From Gammaproteobacteria bacterium UBA6968 (GTDB lineage: Bacteria > Pseudomonadota > Gammaproteobacteria > Pseudomonadales > Azotimanducaceae): 9,073 bases of DNA. The notes under the pieces are model-generated. The model made no database searches, was not told where the DNA came from, and saw only the letters and a list, made by a program, of their open reading frames with translations. Positions 6,904-9,073 of this stretch are shown in pieces (position 1 is the stretch's first letter; the number at the start of each line of letters is the position of its first letter). The position numbers and the translations under genes were made by a program. The stretch covers positions 1 to 9,073 of the forward strand of contig DJYW01000020.1 of assembly GCA_002450255.1 (NCBI GenBank). Direction: 5' to 3'.

Positions 6904-7689
6904 TTATAGGTTGTTGTTCAGGAATCGAAGCATCGAGTCGACAGCTGAGATGGCTTTCGAGTTAACTTCGTAAGCTCGCTGGGTCTCAATCATGGTCACC
7001 AGTTCTTCTACAACATTGACGTTTGACGCCTCCAACATGCCTTGTACCAAGTCGCCGGCTCCCTGTTCTCCAGGGACCAAAAGAATTGGCGCACCGCTTG
7101 AGGCGGTTTCCTTAAATTGGTTTTGGCCCATCGCTTCTAGACCAGCAGGGTTCAAGAACCGTGCCACCTGTAGCTGGCCAATTTCCTGATTACCACCACC
7201 GTTAGCAAGCTCAACGCTGACGATGCCATCGGTGCCGACCGTGACAGACGAGGCTTCCTGTGGAATCACGATTTGCGGCTGTAACAGCAGACCAGCTGGA
7301 TTAACGAGTTCACCTTCTGCGGACAATTTAAAACTGCCGTCTCGTGTATAGGACAACGTTCCATCGGCCTGCACGATTTGAAAGTAACCCGGACCTTGAA
7401 TCGCTACGTCTAAAGCATTCTCCGTAGAAATCATGTTGCCCTGGGTCTGAATTTTTTCTGAAGCCACAACGCGCGTACCGGTACCCAACATAAATCCGGT
7501 AGGTGCTTCTGAATCGGCACCGGTTTGCCCGCCAGATTGACGGATGTTGAGATAAAGCAAATCTTCGAACACCGCGCGATCACGTTTAAATCCGACCGTG
7601 TTTACATTGGCCAGGTTGTTCGCAATGACCGTCATACGCGTTTGCTGCGCGTTGAGGCCGGTTTTCGCTACATAAAGTGAAGAGTCCAT
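6904..7689 (-). CDS. flgG: Flagellar distal rod protein FlgG
   Basis: FlgG polymerises into the distal rod, which passes through the P and L rings. It is 261 aa, almost exactly the family length (E. coli 260). The N-terminal D0 helix and rod signature are intact (VIANNLANVNTVGFKRD, residues 21-37). They are followed by the FlgG-specific linker with LNIRQSGGQTG, then GTGTRVVASEKIQTQGN and LDVAIQGPGYFQI (residues 93-105). The C-terminus has SNVNVVEELVTMIETQRAYE and SMLRFLNNNL, both near-consensus. A strong Shine-Dalgarno GGAGG lies 7 bases before the ATG, the best in the operon, as expected for a subunit needed in many copies. It starts 16 bases after flgF and is the best-conserved gene in the window. 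The stop is TAA. Confidence 0.98.
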   Translation of the reverse strand: MDSSLYVAKTGLNAQQTRMTVIANNLANVNTVGFKRDRAVFEDLLYLNIRQSGGQTGADSEAPTGFMLGTGTRVVASEKIQTQGNMISTENALDVAIQGPGYFQIVQADGTLSYTRDGSFKLSAEGELVNPAGLLLQPQIVIPQEASSVTVGTDGIVSVELANGGGNQEIGQLQVARFLNPAGLEAMGQNQFKETASSGAPILLVPGEQGAGDLVQGMLEASNVNVVEELVTMIETQRAYEVNSKAISAVDSMLRFLNNNL

Positions 7690-7696
7690 AATATTG

Positions 7697-7701
7697 CCTC
7701 C
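7697..7701 (-). promoter_or_regulatory. Shine-Dalgarno site of flgG
   Basis: GGAGG on the minus strand, separated by a 7-base spacer from the flgG ATG at 7687-7689. It lies in the 16-base gap after the flgF stop and fixes the flgG start. It is the strongest ribosome binding site seen in the window. Confidence 0.85.
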
Positions 7702-7705
7702 AAAA

Positions 7706-8452
7706 TTACGCCATTCGCATCAGCGTTGAGTTGGACTCGCCCAACTCGTCAAAGTCTTTAATCAGTTTGATTTTCATTTCGAAACTACGCATGTGATCCA
7801 TGATTTCGACCATGGCCTCCATCGCGCTGACCGTGCTGCCTTCTACGATTCCAGTGGATATCGATACCGGCTCCGGACCCGGTTCGAAGTCTCCGGGTGG
7901 GAAACCTACCGCTCGGAACAACCCGTTTTCTTTCTTGGTTAACTCCACATTGCTCGCATCACGAAGCATAATCCGGCCGATCTCTACCTGTTCCGCAACT
8001 TCCTGTTGCGGATCCAAAGCGTAGACAACACCTTCATCAGATATACTAATCGTTTGGTTTAGAGGCACCTGAATGGGGTCCTCATTGTCAGCTGCTATGG
8101 TGTAGCCGGAGCCATTGACAAGAAACCCGTTACCATCGACGCGCAAATCGCCTCGACGTGTAAAGCCTATTTCTTCGCCGTCATGGAGCACGCCCATTAC
8201 CGCGTCATCGTTCATATAAAGATCGAGCGGGTTGCCAGTGAAAATCTTCGGCCCTGGTCGCAGTGAAACTTTCGTTTCACCCAGCTGACTATCATCGGCC
8301 ACTTCAGCCCCATCCTGTATGCTAGTTAGGGCATGTTCGTAAGAACGTTTAAAACCCAACGTCGAGACGTTTGAGAGCTCGTGAAAAAGATGCGCTTCTC
8401 GTGCTCTTTCAATAGAAACATCAGCGGTAAGGGTAACAATGCTTTTATCCAT
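7706..8452 (-). CDS. flgF: Flagellar proximal rod protein FlgF
   Basis: FlgF forms part of the proximal rod, the drive shaft in the periplasm. The protein is 248 aa (about 250 in E. coli). The core matches the family: EEIGFTRRGDLRVDGNGFLV near residues 93-112, then the C-terminal helix GIVEGSTVSAMEAMVEIMDH and RSFEMKIKLIKDFDE, which equals the usual EGSNV...MVELI...FEMQVKMMK. The N-terminal D0 segment is divergent: where rod proteins normally carry ANNLANVxTxGFK, this one reads FHELSNVSTLGFK (residues 23-35), so only the second half of the motif survives. The ATG lies 21 bases after the flgE stop; the best Shine-Dalgarno match (GGAT) is weak, and translation may depend on ribosomes arriving from flgE. 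The call rests on C-terminal motifs, length and position between flgE and flgG. Confidence 0.93.
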   Translation of the reverse strand: MDKSIVTLTADVSIERAREAHLFHELSNVSTLGFKRSYEHALTSIQDGAEVADDSQLGETKVSLRPGPKIFTGNPLDLYMNDDAVMGVLHDGEEIGFTRRGDLRVDGNGFLVNGSGYTIAADNEDPIQVPLNQTISISDEGVVYALDPQQEVAEQVEIGRIMLRDASNVELTKKENGLFRAVGFPPGDFEPGPEPVSISTGIVEGSTVSAMEAMVEIMDHMRSFEMKIKLIKDFDELGESNSTLMRMA

Positions 8453-8473
8453 CAGATTTCATCCAAACTAGAA

Positions 8474-9073
8474 TTAAATATTCAATATGGTTGACGTTAA
8501 TCCAGACGAAGTTTCTAGCGCTTTCGCATTCGCCTGGAAATTACGCTGCGCAGTAATCAACCCAACCAATTCTGCGGTTAGATCAACGTTAGAACCTTCT
8601 AAAGCTCCGGATCGCAGCGAACCGAAATTCGACGAACCAGGTTCACCAATACTTGGCAGACCAGACTTAGCGGTTGCGACAAATGTGCTGTCGCCTAGTT
8701 GGTTCAAACCTTCCGTGCTGGGAAAGTTCGCAAGTAGGACTTTGCCGAGCGCATTTTGCGAGCCATTTGAGTAACTGGCCGTTACCAGACCATCATCTGA
8801 AATATCGAGACCTACCAGATCACCTTCGGCGACACCATTTTGAAATTGATTGCGCACAGAGAAAGGCTGCGCAAATTGTGTCGTGCCAGCATAGTTAACG
8901 GATAGATCAAGGGCTTGGCCTCCGGCCAGAAACACCGTCTCCATCGCTACGCCTTCAGCCGGGGAAAGCAACTTACCGTTTTTATCGAAAGTAAGCTCAC
9001 CCTTATCCAAAAAAACCGGCGACCAAGCGGGCGCTTGCTCGAATCCGGCAGGATCAATGGTTTCTTCGCCAAA
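8474..9073 (-). CDS. flgE: Flagellar hook protein FlgE, C-terminal part (5' end outside window)
   Basis: FlgE is the subunit of the flagellar hook, the curved joint between rod and filament; it is exported by the flagellar type III system and sits outside the cell. The last 199 codons are visible. The reading frame stays open to the right edge of the window, so the start is missing; a TTG at 9008-9010 is an internal Leu codon in the motif FLDKGELTFDKNG, not the true start. The fragment carries the late D2/D1 region (TQFAQPFSVRNQFQNG, then GDLVGLDISDDGLV and ALGKVLLANF) and the C-terminal D0 helix with the family signature SGALEGSNVDLTAELVGLI followed by TAQRNFQANAKALET. It ends in TAA, 21 bases before flgF. 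The C-terminal signature is shared by all rod and hook proteins, but the Gly/Asn-rich body and the downstream flgFG order identify FlgE specifically. Confidence 0.96.
   Translation of the reverse strand, partial: FGEETIDPAGFEQAPAWSPVFLDKGELTFDKNGKLLSPAEGVAMETVFLAGGQALDLSVNYAGTTQFAQPFSVRNQFQNGVAEGDLVGLDISDDGLVTASYSNGSQNALGKVLLANFPSTEGLNQLGDSTFVATAKSGLPSIGEPGSSNFGSLRSGALEGSNVDLTAELVGLITAQRNFQANAKALETSSGLTSTILNI

Noticed and set aside
8474..9010. Reading flgE as a complete short gene starting at TTG 9008-9010
   Set aside because: The frame continues open to the window edge with FlgE-like sequence, so this is the 3' part of a longer gene.

Overview
This window is one uninterrupted stretch of a flagellar operon, all transcribed from the minus strand (right to left). 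In transcription order it holds flgE (3' part only, cut by the right edge), flgF, flgG, flgH, flgI, flgJ, flgK and flgL. The genes are packed tightly: the largest gap is 42 bases (flgG to flgH), flgJ and flgK overlap by four bases (ATGA), and only 38 bases lie beyond the flgL stop. I see no RNA genes, mobile elements, CRISPR, terminators or non-flagellar genes, and no gene-free stretch above 42 bases.

The proteins build the outer half of the flagellum in order: hook (FlgE), proximal rod (FlgF), distal rod (FlgG), outer-membrane L ring (FlgH), periplasmic P ring (FlgI), rod cap (FlgJ), then the two hook-filament junction proteins (FlgK, FlgL). L and P rings mean a Gram-negative cell with an outer membrane. 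The order flgEFGHIJKL is the one common in Gammaproteobacteria and Betaproteobacteria. Base composition looks near 50% GC by eye. I would guess a gammaproteobacterium but cannot name a genus, and the short FlgJ is unlike the two-domain form of well-studied members of that group.

The operon is conventional, but several of its proteins are not. FlgK is 1085 residues, about twice the E. coli protein, because of a large insertion in its surface region. Two modules in that insertion and one in the middle of FlgL align with each other without gaps over about 68 residues and look like the flagellin hook IN motif, so the two neighbouring junction proteins share an outer domain. FlgJ (148 aa) has only the rod-binding domain and no peptidoglycan hydrolase domain. 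FlgF is divergent at the N-terminal motif that defines rod and hook proteins. Across nearly 3000 residues the only cysteine is the FlgH lipidation cysteine. These are variations on a known machine; I found no new system in the window.
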